Shown: positions 17,717 to 25,884 of the stretch, one piece after another
Layout: each line of letters starts with the position of its first letter
How positions within the stretch are numbered: the stretch's first letter is position 1
Assembly (NCBI GenBank): GCA_947628215.1
Contig: CANQYZ010000015.1
Location: 1 to 42,348, forward strand
DNA length: 42,348 nucleotides
Direction: 5' to 3'
Source: an uncultured Clostridia bacterium
GTDB lineage: Bacteria > Bacillota > Clostridia > TANB77 > CAG-508
The notes under the pieces: generated by a model
Seen by the model: only the letters and a program-made list of their open reading frames with translations
Told to the model about the DNA's origin: nothing
The model's database searches: none
Made by a program: the position numbers and the translations under genes

Positions 17717-17899
17717 TTAGATGCGCACCTTGCGGGTGATGATGTACCAGAGACCTTCTTCCTTGCAGAAGTAGGTGGTGACATCGGGGACACCCCTGAA
17801 CGTGGTGCGGATCATGTCATAAGCTTCGGACTTGTCGGAAAATCCCAAAGAGGATATCACATAGTCCGTGAGGCCGGGCACCTGGTCGTAAAGATTCAT
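17717..17899 (-). CDS. GC-rich orphan small protein of foreign composition
   Basis: 60 residues, starting MNLYDQVPGLTDYVISSLGF and ending WYIITRKVRI. AGGAGG sits eight bases before the ATG and a GC-rich terminator follows the stop, so it is a complete unit. Codons such as GTG CCC GGC CTC ACG and CGC are unlike every other gene in this window, whose third positions are overwhelmingly A or T. Recent transfer from a GC-richer Firmicute is the simplest reading. The family is not recognised. There is one cysteine and no membrane segment. Confidence 0.8.
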   Translation of the reverse strand: MNLYDQVPGLTDYVISSLGFSDKSEAYDMIRTTFRGVPDVTTYFCKEEGLWYIITRKVRI

Positions 17900-18093
17900 A
17901 AAGCATACCTCCTAAATTAAGATAAATTAATTATATCATTTTTTAAGAGAAATATCAAATGTTATGTAAACAAAAATAGCGATTTTCCTAATTTTGTAGA
18001 AAAATCTGTTATTTAACAAATTAAATACATTTATTGAAAAAATAAGTATGATATAGTAATATTAATTTATAAACTAAAGATAAGGAGAAGCTT

Positions 18094-20710
18094 ATGGATA
18101 CTAAAAAGCTAACACAGAAATCATTAGACGTAATTAAAGAAGCACAAAATTTAGCAATTGAAAATCAGAATCAAAAAATAGATGGAGAGCATCTGCTAGT
18201 TGCAATATTAAAACCAAGGGATAATATAATTACTGAAATTATGATTAAACTTGAGATTGATATTAAGGCATTAGAGATGGCTCTTTATAACGTTATAAGA
18301 GTAAAAACTAAAGTAATAGATGAATCAAGAGATATAAGCAAAATTTATATTTCTCAAGAAGTAGATGATATATTAACAAAAGCTGAAAGTATTTCTCTTC
18401 AAATGGATGATCAATACGTTTCAATTGAACATATTATGCTTGGAATAATAGATAAAGCAAATCCAGAACTTCAAGAAATAATTAAATCTTATGGTATAGT
18501 TTATAAGACTTTTGAAAAAGAAATTTTAGAAATAAGAGGAGCTAGTAAAGTAAGAAGTAAAAATCCAGAGGGCACATATAATGTACTTAAAAAATATGGA
18601 ACAGATTTAGTTGAACTTGCTAAAAAACAAAAAATAGATCCAGTAATCGGAAGAGATAAAGAAATAAGAGAAGTAATACAAATTCTTCTTAGAAAAACAA
18701 AAAATAATCCTGTTTTAATTGGTGAACCAGGTGTTGGAAAAACTGCTATTGCAGAAGAACTTGCAAATAGAATAGTAAGAGGAGATGTGCCAGAAGCTTT
18801 AAAAAAATGCAGAATCTTTTCTTTAGATATGGCTTCACTTATTGCAGGAACAAAATTTAGAGGAGAATTTGAAGAAAGATTAAAAGCAGTACTTGAAGAA
18901 ATATCTAAAAGTAGAGGAAATATAATTTTATTTATAGATGAGATGCATACAATAGTAGGAGCCGGAAGAATTGATGGAGCTATGGATGCAGGAAATATTT
19001 TAAAACCAAAACTTGCTAAAGGAGAACTTCATTGTATAGGAGCTACTACTATAAATGAATATAGAATGTACATTGAAAAAGATGAAGCTTTGGAGAGAAG
19101 ATTTCAGCCAATTATAGTAGATGAACCATCTGTAGAAGATACTATTGCAATTTTAAGAGGACTAAAAGAAAGATATGAAATTTTTCATAGAGTAAAAATA
19201 CAAGATAAAGCTTTAATTGCAGCTGCTAAACTTTCAAATAGATATATATCAGATAGATTTTTGCCAGATAAAGCAATAGACTTAATAGATGAAGCATGTG
19301 CTATGGTAAGAACTGAGATAGATTCAATGCCACTTGAACTAGATGATTTATCAAGAAAAATTATGCTTCTTGAAATAGAAGAAAAAGCTATGGCAAAAGA
19401 TCTTCAGGAAGGTGAAGAAGGAGAAGAAAATAAGGAACTAGAAAGTAAGAGAAAAGAAATTGCTGAGCTTAAAGAAAAATTCCAAAAGATGAAACTTCAA
19501 TGGGAAAATGAAAAGTCAGAGATAAATAAAATACAAGAGATAAAATCAGACATAGAAAAAGTAAATGCAAAGATAGATGAACTTGAAAGAAAATATGATT
19601 TAGAAAAAGTAGCAGAACTAAAATTTCGGAAAACTTCCAGAACTTAAAGAAGCATTAAAACAAGAAGAACAGAAGATGGATGACACAAGAAAAGAAGATG
19701 AAAGTATGCTAAGAAATAAAGTTACAGAAGAGGAGATTGCTTCAATAGTTGCAAAAAGAACTGGAATTCCAATTGAAAAAATAGTTACTGAAGAAAGACA
19801 AAAAATACTAAACTTAGAAGAAAAATTAAAATCAAGAGTAATAGGACAAGATGAAGCAGTAGAAAAAGTATCAAATGCTATTATAAGATCAAGAGCAGGC
19901 ATTCAAAATCCTAATAGACCAATTGGATCATTCTTATTTGTAGGTCCTACTGGAGTTGGAAAAACCGAGCTTGCAAAAGTACTTGCTAAAGAACTATTTG
20001 ATGATGAAAAATCAATAATTAGATTTGATATGTCAGAATATATGGAAAAATTTTCAGTTACAAGACTTATTGGTGCACCTCCAGGATATGTAGGATATGA
20101 AGAAGGAGGACAGCTTACAGAAGCAATTAGAAGACAGCCATATTCTGTAGTACTTTTTGATGAGATAGAAAAAGCACATAGTGATATTTATAATATACTT
20201 CTTCAAATATTAGATGATGGACGAGTAACAGATTCTAAAGGAAAAGTAGTAAATTGTAAAAATACAATAATTATTTTAACATCAAACATTGGAGCAGAAG
20301 AAATTTTACAAAGCATAAATGAAAATGGAGAAATTACAGAAGAAATTAAAGAAAAAGTAAATGAATACATAAGAGAAATTTTTAAACCAGAGTTTATAAA
20401 TAGATTAGACGATACTGTTATTTATAAGCCTCTTACTAAAGAAGCTCTTCTTAAAATTTTTGATATTATGATAAGTGATTTAAAACTTTCTTTAGATGAG
20501 AAAAATATTACTCTAGAAATTACAGATTATGCTAAAAATTATATTATAAATGAAGCTTATAATCCAATTTATGGGGCAAGACCACTTAGAAGAGCTATTC
20601 AAGATTTACTTGAAAATAGTATATCTAAGATTATTTTAGAAAAAGGTAATATAAGTAGTTTTAATATAAAAGTAGATTTCAAAAATGATGAATTATTTAT
20701 GGAAGCATAA
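18094..20710 (+). CDS. clpB: ClpB protein disaggregase, read through a +1 shift at CGG
   Basis: An ATP-driven unfoldase that rescues aggregated proteins with DnaK. Zero frame (511 codons): Clp N-domain (KLTQKSLDVIKEAQNLAIEN), first ATPase module with Walker A GEPGVGKT (Lys216) and Walker B ILFIDEMHT, then the long coiled middle domain. At 19627-19629 the frame meets CGG and would stop five codons later. Skipping the C gives KFGKLPELKEAL, the conserved middle-domain motif, then the second ATPase module (GPTGVGKTE, Lys623; VVLFDEIEKAH) and the C-terminal domain. The joined length is 871, normal for ClpB. The middle domain separates it from ClpC. No CIRCE operator is seen upstream; GGAGAAG precedes the ATG. 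Confidence 0.9.
19627..19629 (+). other. CGG +1 frameshift site 2 (clpB)
   Basis: Zero frame TTT CGG AAA ACT TCC AGA ACT TAA. Shifted frame TTT (C) GGA AAA CTT CCA restores the conserved FGKLPEL of the ClpB middle domain. Confidence 0.9.
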
Positions 20711-20727
20711 AATAAAAGGGGGAACAA

Positions 20728-21702
20728 ATGAAAAAAAGGTTAAAACAGGTAATAGTGTTTATTACAGTATTTTCACTTCTGTTTATTGCAAATTTTCAAA
20801 AATCTTTTGCTGATGTTGGAGACTTTGAAACATATGATAGCGGTGGAAGTAGTTGGGACAGTGGCAGCAGCTGGGATAGCGGTAGTAGCTGGGATAGTGG
20901 AAGTAGTTGGAGTAGTTCTAGTTCAAGCTATGATGACGATTATGATTATAGTTCAAGTGGAGGAGACTTATTCTTTATATTATTTTTAATAAGACATCCA
21001 TTTCTTACAATATTAATTATTTTAGTAATTGGAATTTCTGCAAACTTTGCTAGAAAGAGATTAAGAGAAAGAGATAGAATATTCTATGATAGACCACAAA
21101 CAAGTCCACAAGCAAATCCTTTAGAATATGGCCAAGATGAAATTAGAATTACAAATACAATTAAACAGACAGATGAATTCTTTAATAAAGATGAATTTTT
21201 ATCATGGGCTAGAGACTTGTTTATAAAACTTCAATATGCATGGTCAGATAGAGATTGGTCAGTAATTAGATGCTTTGAAACAAATGAATTATTTGAACAA
21301 CATTCTGCTCAACTTGAAAGATATAAAATAAACAAACAAATAAATAAACTAGAAAGAGTAAGTGTAAATTGGGCAAGATTATATACTTATTCACAAAGTG
21401 CTGATAAAGAAATTTTAACAGTTGCTTTAAACTCAAAGATGGTAGATTATATAATAGATGAAGATTCTGGAAGAGTATTAAAAGGTGATCCAGACTTAAA
21501 TAAGATAAATACATATAAACTTACTTTCATAAGAAAGAAAGGTGTTAAGACAAAAGCAGGAGAAACTACTGTAAATACAACAAATTGTCCAAACTGTGGC
21601 GCTCCAACAGAAATAACATCAGCAGGAAAATGTCCTTATTGTGGAAGCATTATAACTACAGGAGAATATAATTGGGTACTTTCTAATTTAGAGAGAATGT
21701 AA
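20728..21702 (+). CDS. YdjH-like membrane protein with Tim44-like domain and zinc ribbon
   Basis: 324 residues. Signal peptide (residues 6-28, cut near SFA-DV), then a low-complexity stretch with four GSSWDS-type repeats (about residues 38-60), a membrane helix (FLTILIILVIGISANF, about 92-107), a Tim44-like domain (FFNKDEFLSWARDLFIKLQYA) and a C-terminal zinc ribbon CPNCG...CPYCG. The order resembles B. subtilis YdjH, and the next gene resembles YdjI. Those proteins belong to a PspA-linked membrane-stress operon in that species. Ribosome site AAGGGGG. The repeats could vary in number between strains. Confidence 0.75.
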   Translation: MKKRLKQVIVFITVFSLLFIANFQKSFADVGDFETYDSGGSSWDSGSSWDSGSSWDSGSSWSSSSSSYDDDYDYSSSGGDLFFILFLIRHPFLTILIILVIGISANFARKRLRERDRIFYDRPQTSPQANPLEYGQDEIRITNTIKQTDEFFNKDEFLSWARDLFIKLQYAWSDRDWSVIRCFETNELFEQHSAQLERYKINKQINKLERVSVNWARLYTYSQSADKEILTVALNSKMVDYIIDEDSGRVLKGDPDLNKINTYKLTFIRKKGVKTKAGETTVNTTNCPNCGAPTEITSAGKCPYCGSIITTGEYNWVLSNLERM

Positions 21703-21770
21703 AAAATAAATATTATTGTTTTTTATAAAATAAAAATATATAATAGAACAAATTAAAGGAGGATGAAAAA

Positions 21771-22985
21771 ATGGGACTATTTAAAGCAGCTGGAGAAGCA
21801 ATAAAGACAGCAATGCATGATCAATGGAAAGATATAATTTCTTGTGAAAACATGGAAAACAATATACTAATGATGAGAAAAACAACAGATACAGGACAAA
21901 TTTCAAAAAAGAGTTTAATCAGGGTTCTTCCTGGACAATGTGCTGTAATAATTCAAAATGGTAAAGTTTTAGATGCTACAGCAGAAGAAGGAGATTATCA
22001 ATTTGATGAATCTGCTACACCATCTTTCTTTGCTGGAAACTTTGGTGCAGTATTTAAAGATATGTGGCAAAGATTTACTTTTGGTGGAGGAACACCAAAT
22101 AAACAATCTGTTTATTTCTTCAATTTAAAAGAGATAATGGATAATAAATTTGGGACAGCAACACCAATTCCTTATCAAGATTGGTCACATCCAATACCAA
22201 ACCAAATGACAGGTGGAGTTTCACCACTTGCAGTTAAAGTAAAATGTTATGGTAAATATACATTTAAAATCTCAGATCCAGCATTATTCTTAAGAGAAAT
22301 AGCAGGAACTGCAGATGTTTATAAAAAAGATGATATAGTAGAACAAATGAGAGCTGAAGTAATTGCAGTATTTCAAAATGTATTAAATGAACTTGGTACA
22401 GAAAAATATAAGATTCCAGTTCTAGAACTTCCAAGCCAAACAGATGAGATTAAAGAAATGATGGACGAAAAAGTATTTGATGAACCAATTAGAAAAAGAG
22501 GAATGAGCATATTAGTATTTGCAGTAGAGTCAGTTACTCTAGATGAAGAATCTGAAAAATATATTCAAGATTATCTATTTAGTTCAAATGCAAATCTACA
22601 ACAAGGAAGATTAACAGAAGCATATGCAGATGCTGTAAAATCAGCTGCTGAAAATAAAGCTGGAACATTAAATGGCTTTATGGGAATCGGAATGATGAAC
22701 ATGAATGGAAATGGAATATTTGGAAATATGATGCAAAACATAAATAACAATTCACAAACAGGACAAAGCCAAGTAAATAGTGCACCAAATGCAGCTGTAG
22801 TAAATGCTCAAAAACCAGCAGAGAATAATACTTGGAAATGTGCAAAATGTGGAGCTGTAAATACAGGAAAGTTCTGCAGCGAATGTGGAGAACCAAAACC
22901 TTCTAAAAAGGTATGTCCAAAGTGCGGAAAAGAAGTAGAAGAAGGACAAAAATTCTGCAATGAATGTGGAGAAAAATTACAATAA
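21771..22985 (+). CDS. YdjI-like SPFH-domain protein with two zinc ribbons
   Basis: 404 residues. An SPFH/virion-core-like domain occupies about residues 30-300 (SLIRVLPGQCAVIIQNGKV, VKVKCYGKYTFKISDPALF, MSILVFAVESVTLDEES). A Gly/Asn/Met-rich linker follows, then two zinc ribbons, CAKCGAVNTGKFCSECG and CPKCGKEVEEGQKFCNECG. YdjI of B. subtilis, of the same build, helps place PspA at the membrane. Here it follows the YdjH-like gene by 68 bases with its own AAAGGAGG ribosome site, so the two probably act together. No pspA is seen next to them. Confidence 0.82.
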   Translation: MGLFKAAGEAIKTAMHDQWKDIISCENMENNILMMRKTTDTGQISKKSLIRVLPGQCAVIIQNGKVLDATAEEGDYQFDESATPSFFAGNFGAVFKDMWQRFTFGGGTPNKQSVYFFNLKEIMDNKFGTATPIPYQDWSHPIPNQMTGGVSPLAVKVKCYGKYTFKISDPALFLREIAGTADVYKKDDIVEQMRAEVIAVFQNVLNELGTEKYKIPVLELPSQTDEIKEMMDEKVFDEPIRKRGMSILVFAVESVTLDEESEKYIQDYLFSSNANLQQGRLTEAYADAVKSAAENKAGTLNGFMGIGMMNMNGNGIFGNMMQNINNNSQTGQSQVNSAPNAAVVNAQKPAENNTWKCAKCGAVNTGKFCSECGEPKPSKKVCPKCGKEVEEGQKFCNECGEKLQ

Positions 22986-22998
22986 TTTATGTAAAAAA

Positions 22999-23041
22999 AT
23001 AAAAAAGCAGATATTTTAGAAATTAAATATTTGCTTTTTTA
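22999..23041. terminator. terminator after the SPFH gene
   Basis: Arms AAAAAAGCA-ATATTT and AAATAT-TGCTTTTTT with a T-run on the plus strand. The mirrored A-run would also serve the convergent minus-strand gene. Confidence 0.8.
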
Positions 23042-23067
23042 CTTTTATTTAATTATTATTTTTCTTT

Positions 23068-23448
23068 CTAATTTAATTCTTCATTATGTTCATCACCATT
23101 TAAGAACTCATTAGTACGAACATTTTTAGAGTTTCTCTCTTCATTAACTTTTTTTGAAATAACTTCTTTTATTTGAAGTGGATCTTTTACACTTACAATA
23201 TTAAATTCAGGAGTAGATTTATCATTAGAACAAATATGTATAGTACCAACATTGAAAATTCTTTGGAATAAAGTTCTAGTTACTGTTACGTCAAGAATTC
23301 TATATAGCCAAATTTCTTCTTGAGTTCTAGATAATATTCCATAGTCACATATAAGTTTTTCTTCATTTAACGTATAGTTTGTAAATGATAAAGGCAATCC
23401 AAATATTGGCCTTTTTTTATCTTTCCATATGATTTTATTTTCTTCCAT
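23068..23448 (-). CDS. bacterial PH-domain protein
   Basis: 126 residues with a bPH2-type fold pattern: NYTLNEEKLICDYGILSRTQEEI, YRILDVTVTRTLFQRIFNVG and IVSVKDPLQIKEVISKKV. Related proteins are often membrane-associated and of unknown role. This copy has no membrane helix, and its last 25 residues are charged. It is a single gene on the minus strand between the SPFH gene and the division cluster. GGAA(G)GAAAT precedes the ATG as a weak ribosome site. Confidence 0.75.
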   Translation of the reverse strand: MEENKIIWKDKKRPIFGLPLSFTNYTLNEEKLICDYGILSRTQEEIWLYRILDVTVTRTLFQRIFNVGTIHICSNDKSTPEFNIVSVKDPLQIKEVISKKVNEERNSKNVRTNEFLNGDEHNEELN

Positions 23449-23547
23449 AATTTATATTTCCTTCCAATATATTTTTCTATAGTATATCAGAAATAAATTT
23501 CATAAACAATAAGCTTTTTTGATTTTAAAAAAATTAATACAAAACTA

Positions 23548-23576
23548 TTGCAATTACATATTTTATATATTAAAAT
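23548..23576 (+). promoter_or_regulatory. promoter of the dcw cluster
   Basis: TTGCAA (23548-23553), 17 bases, TAAAAT (23571-23576). Transcription would start near 23583, at the first MraZ repeat. Confidence 0.75.
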
Positions 23577-23582
23577 TTAGTT

Positions 23583-23608
23583 AAGTGGAGAGAAGTGGTA
23601 AAAAGTGG
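23583..23608 (+). promoter_or_regulatory. MraZ operator: three AAGTGG direct repeats
   Basis: AAGTGG at 23583, 23593 and 23603, an exact 10-base period (one helical turn). MraZ is known to bind short direct repeats ending in TGG in front of its own gene, one repeat per subunit. The repeats sit on the expected transcription start, a position suited to autoregulation. Confidence 0.85.
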
Positions 23609-23634
23609 TTTAAGCTAGAAAGAGGTGAGATGAA

Positions 23635-24066
23635 ATGTTAATAGGCGAATTTGAGCATTCTTTAGATGCCAAAGGAAGATTAATAATGCCAGCTAAACTT
23701 AGAGAAGACATTGGTGAAACTTTTGTCGTAACTAAGGGGTTAGATGGATGTCTATTTGCATTTTCACTTACAGAATGGGCAAACTTTGAAGAAAAATTAA
23801 AAGCACTTCCTCTTTCAAATAAGAATTCTAGAGAGTTTACTAGATTTTTCTTATCAGGAGCTACTGAATGTGAAATTGATAAACAAGGAAGGTTTTTAAT
23901 TCCTAATAATTTAAGAGAAGCAGCTGGACTTGAAAAAGAGATTGTAATTATTGGAGTTGGAACTAGAATTGAAATTTGGAGCAAGGATAAGTGGCAAAAA
24001 TACAGCAGTAGCGATAATATTTCTGTTGAAGATATAGCAGAAAATATGACCATGCTTGGTATATAA
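23635..24066 (+). CDS. mraZ: MraZ transcriptional regulator of the division cluster
   Basis: 143 residues, full length, with the two AbrB-like SpoVT motifs: [15 protein letters not shown] and [15 protein letters not shown]. MraZ forms ring-like oligomers that bind repeats upstream of the dcw operon, here the AAGTGG triplet. The ribosome site AGAGGTGAG lies before the ATG. It is separated from rsmH by an unusual 261-base gap with repeated motifs and a strong hairpin. Confidence 0.97.
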   Translation: MLIGEFEHSLDAKGRLIMPAKLREDIGETFVVTKGLDGCLFAFSLTEWANFEEKLKALPLSNKNSREFTRFFLSGATECEIDKQGRFLIPNNLREAAGLEKEIVIIGVGTRIEIWSKDKWQKYSSSDNISVEDIAENMTMLGI

Positions 24067-24112
24067 CTTGAAAAAGTTTATATAAACCTACTAAAGAAAA
24101 AGTTTTAAAAGT

Positions 24113-24251
24113 ACAAAAGAAAAAAAGGCTTTATAAGTCCTTACAAAAGATTTTAAAATACAAAAGAAACTTTGAAAAATACAAAAGTTTCTAAGAAGCA
24201 AAAGATGTAAATCTTTTAAACACAAAAGAAAAAGTAATAAGTAGACAAAAG
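24113..24251 (+). repeat. irregular run of ACAAAAG motifs
   Basis: ACAAAAG occurs at 24113, 24143, 24160, 24181, 24222 and 24245, with a GCAAAAG variant at 24198. Several copies are followed by short self-complementary stretches such as AAAAGAT/ATCTTTT and AGAAACTTT/AAAAGTTTCT. It fills much of the mraZ-rsmH gap and has no coding potential. Confidence 0.6.
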
Positions 24252-24258
24252 ATGAATA

Positions 24259-24295
24259 CTAAATAGTTGGTAGGACTTTCTTACCAACTATTTAG
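24259..24295 (+). terminator. strong hairpin before rsmH (possible attenuator)
   Basis: Perfect 14-bp stem CTAAATAGTTGGTA (24259-24272) / TACCAACTATTTAG (24282-24295) with a nine-base loop. Only a weak ATTTTTA follows, so it may attenuate or stabilise rather than fully terminate the mraZ transcript. Confidence 0.6.
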
Positions 24296-24327
24296 CATAA
24301 GAAATTTTTAAAAAGAGGAGCTATATA

Positions 24328-25261
24328 TTGGAATTTAAACATAACCCGGTACTACTTAATGAATGTATAGAAGGTTTAAATATAAAACTGGATGGAATAT
24401 ATATAGATGGAACTTTGCGGTGGGGCAGGACATAGTAAAGAAATAGTAAAAAGATTATCTGATAAAGGTCTTTTAATTGGAATAGATAGAGATGAAGAAG
24501 CTTTAAATGTTGCAAAAGAAAGACTAAAAGAATATAAAAATGTTATATATTATCATGGAAATCATGATGAAATAGAAAATATACTAGAAGAATTAAAAAT
24601 TGAAAAAGTAGATGGAATTCTTCTAGATTTAGGTGTGTCTTCATATCAACTAGATGAAAAGTCAAGAGGATTTAGCTACTTAGGTGATAATATTTTAGAT
24701 ATGAGAATGGATAAATCTCAAGATTTAGATGCAAAAAAGGTTATAAATACTTATTCAGAAATTGAATTATCTAGAATATTTTTTGAATATGGAGAAGAAA
24801 AGTTTTCTAAAAATATTGCAAAAAAAATTTGTGAAAAAAGAAAGATAAAAGAAATAGAGTCTACTAAGGAATTAGTAGATATAATAGAAGAAGTACTTCC
24901 TTCATGGAGCAAAAATAGAGATTCACATCCAGCCAAAAGAGTATTTCAAGCTTTAAGAATAGAAGTAAATAATGAAATAAAACCATTATTTGATACAGTA
25001 GTTAGTTCTATTAAATGTTTAAAACCAAGTGGAAGATTATGCATAATTACATTTCATTCTTTAGAGGATAGAGCTGTAAAAAATGCATATGTAAATCAAG
25101 AAGGAAGATGCGTATGTCCACCTGGACTTCCATATTGCGTTTGCGGATATAAAAGTGAAGGTAAGATAATTACTAAAAAACCAATTCTTCCAAGTGACAA
25201 GGAAATGAGGGAAAATAGTAGAAGCAAAAGTGCAAAACTTAGAATTTTTGAAAAGAAATAG
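24328..25261 (+). CDS. rsmH: RsmH 16S rRNA (cytosine-N4)-methyltransferase, read through a +1 shift at CGG
   Basis: Methylates C1402 of 16S rRNA with S-adenosylmethionine. Start TTG 24328 after GAGGAG. The zero frame reads [17 protein letters not shown] through DGIYIDGTL (30 codons), then CGG at 24418-24420 and a stop four codons later. Skipping the C gives [13 protein letters not shown], which completes the cofactor-binding motif DGTLGGAGHS. The rest follows: [40 protein letters not shown] and [14 protein letters not shown]. The joined product is 310 residues, the usual length. Without the shift only a 35-codon peptide is made, so an important gene depends on it. Confidence 0.93.
24418..24420 (+). 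other. CGG +1 frameshift site 3 (rsmH)
   Basis: Zero frame TTG CGG TGG GGC AGG ACA TAG. Shifted frame TTG (C) GGT GGG GCA GGA CAT restores LGGAGH of the S-adenosylmethionine-binding loop. Confidence 0.92.
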
Positions 25262-25277
25262 GAGGTGAGAATAGCTT

Positions 25278-25772
25278 ATGGGAATGCCATATAGGTATCA
25301 ATATGAGACAAGCCCAAGGAAAGTAAAACCTGAGTATACGAGAAAACCTAAAAAATATCCTAAAAAATCTAGTATGACTAGAAAAAAGGTTAAGATAGAA
25401 AAAAATGTAAAAAAGGAATTTGTAAAAAAAGCAAAAATAATTTTTCTAGTATTATTTGTATTTTCAATAGTTTTTGCCATAAGTTATAGAAACTCACTAA
25501 TCAATGAAGCATATTCAAAGACAGAAGGGCTTAAAAGTAACTTAGAAAAAATAGAAAGAGAAAATGAACAAATTGAAGTAAGTATAGACAATAGCTTAAA
25601 TCTAGCAAATATTGAACAGAGTGCAAAAGAGCTACTTGGAATGACAAAGCTTACAAGCAAGCAAACAATTTATATTACTCTTCCAAAGCAAGACTATATA
25701 GAGAGCGATTCAAATAAAGCAAATGAAAAAAAGAAAAGAACATTTTTAGATTTTCTAAAAGATATTTTTTAA
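25278..25772 (+). CDS. ftsL: FtsL-like division protein
   Basis: 164 residues: a very basic cytoplasmic tail of about 50 residues, one membrane helix (IIFLVLFVFSIVFAISY, about residues 54-70), then a short coiled coil (LKSNLEKIERENEQIEVSI) and the extracytoplasmic end. This is the build and position (between rsmH and a PBP) of FtsL, a scaffold of the FtsQLB divisome complex. Sequence conservation in this family is low, so the call rests on topology and context. GGAGGTGAG lies about nine bases before the ATG; a second ATG follows two codons later. Confidence 0.85.
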   Translation: MGMPYRYQYETSPRKVKPEYTRKPKKYPKKSSMTRKKVKIEKNVKKEFVKKAKIIFLVLFVFSIVFAISYRNSLINEAYSKTEGLKSNLEKIERENEQIEVSIDNSLNLANIEQSAKELLGMTKLTSKQTIYITLPKQDYIESDSNKANEKKKRTFLDFLKDIF

Positions 25773-25813
25773 AATCACTTTAATTTAAAAATAAATTAAG
25801 GTGATTTTTTTAT
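25771..25813 (+). terminator. terminator between ftsL and the PBP gene
   Basis: Arms AAAATCACTTTAATTT (25771-25786) and AAATTAAGGTGATTTT (25793-25808) with one mismatch, then TTTT. It separates mraZ-rsmH-ftsL from the PBP, which therefore needs its own promoter. None is clear in the AT-rich stretch 25814-25884. Confidence 0.88.
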
Positions 25814-25884
25814 GCTTAACATATACAAAATAGAATTAGAATATAAATTATATTATAAAATATTTTTGTTTTGTAGGTGTTGAT

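Noticed and set aside
20786..20989. A plus-strand frame within the YdjH-like gene
   Set aside because: It arises from the GSSWDS repeat DNA read in another frame; no independent start signals.
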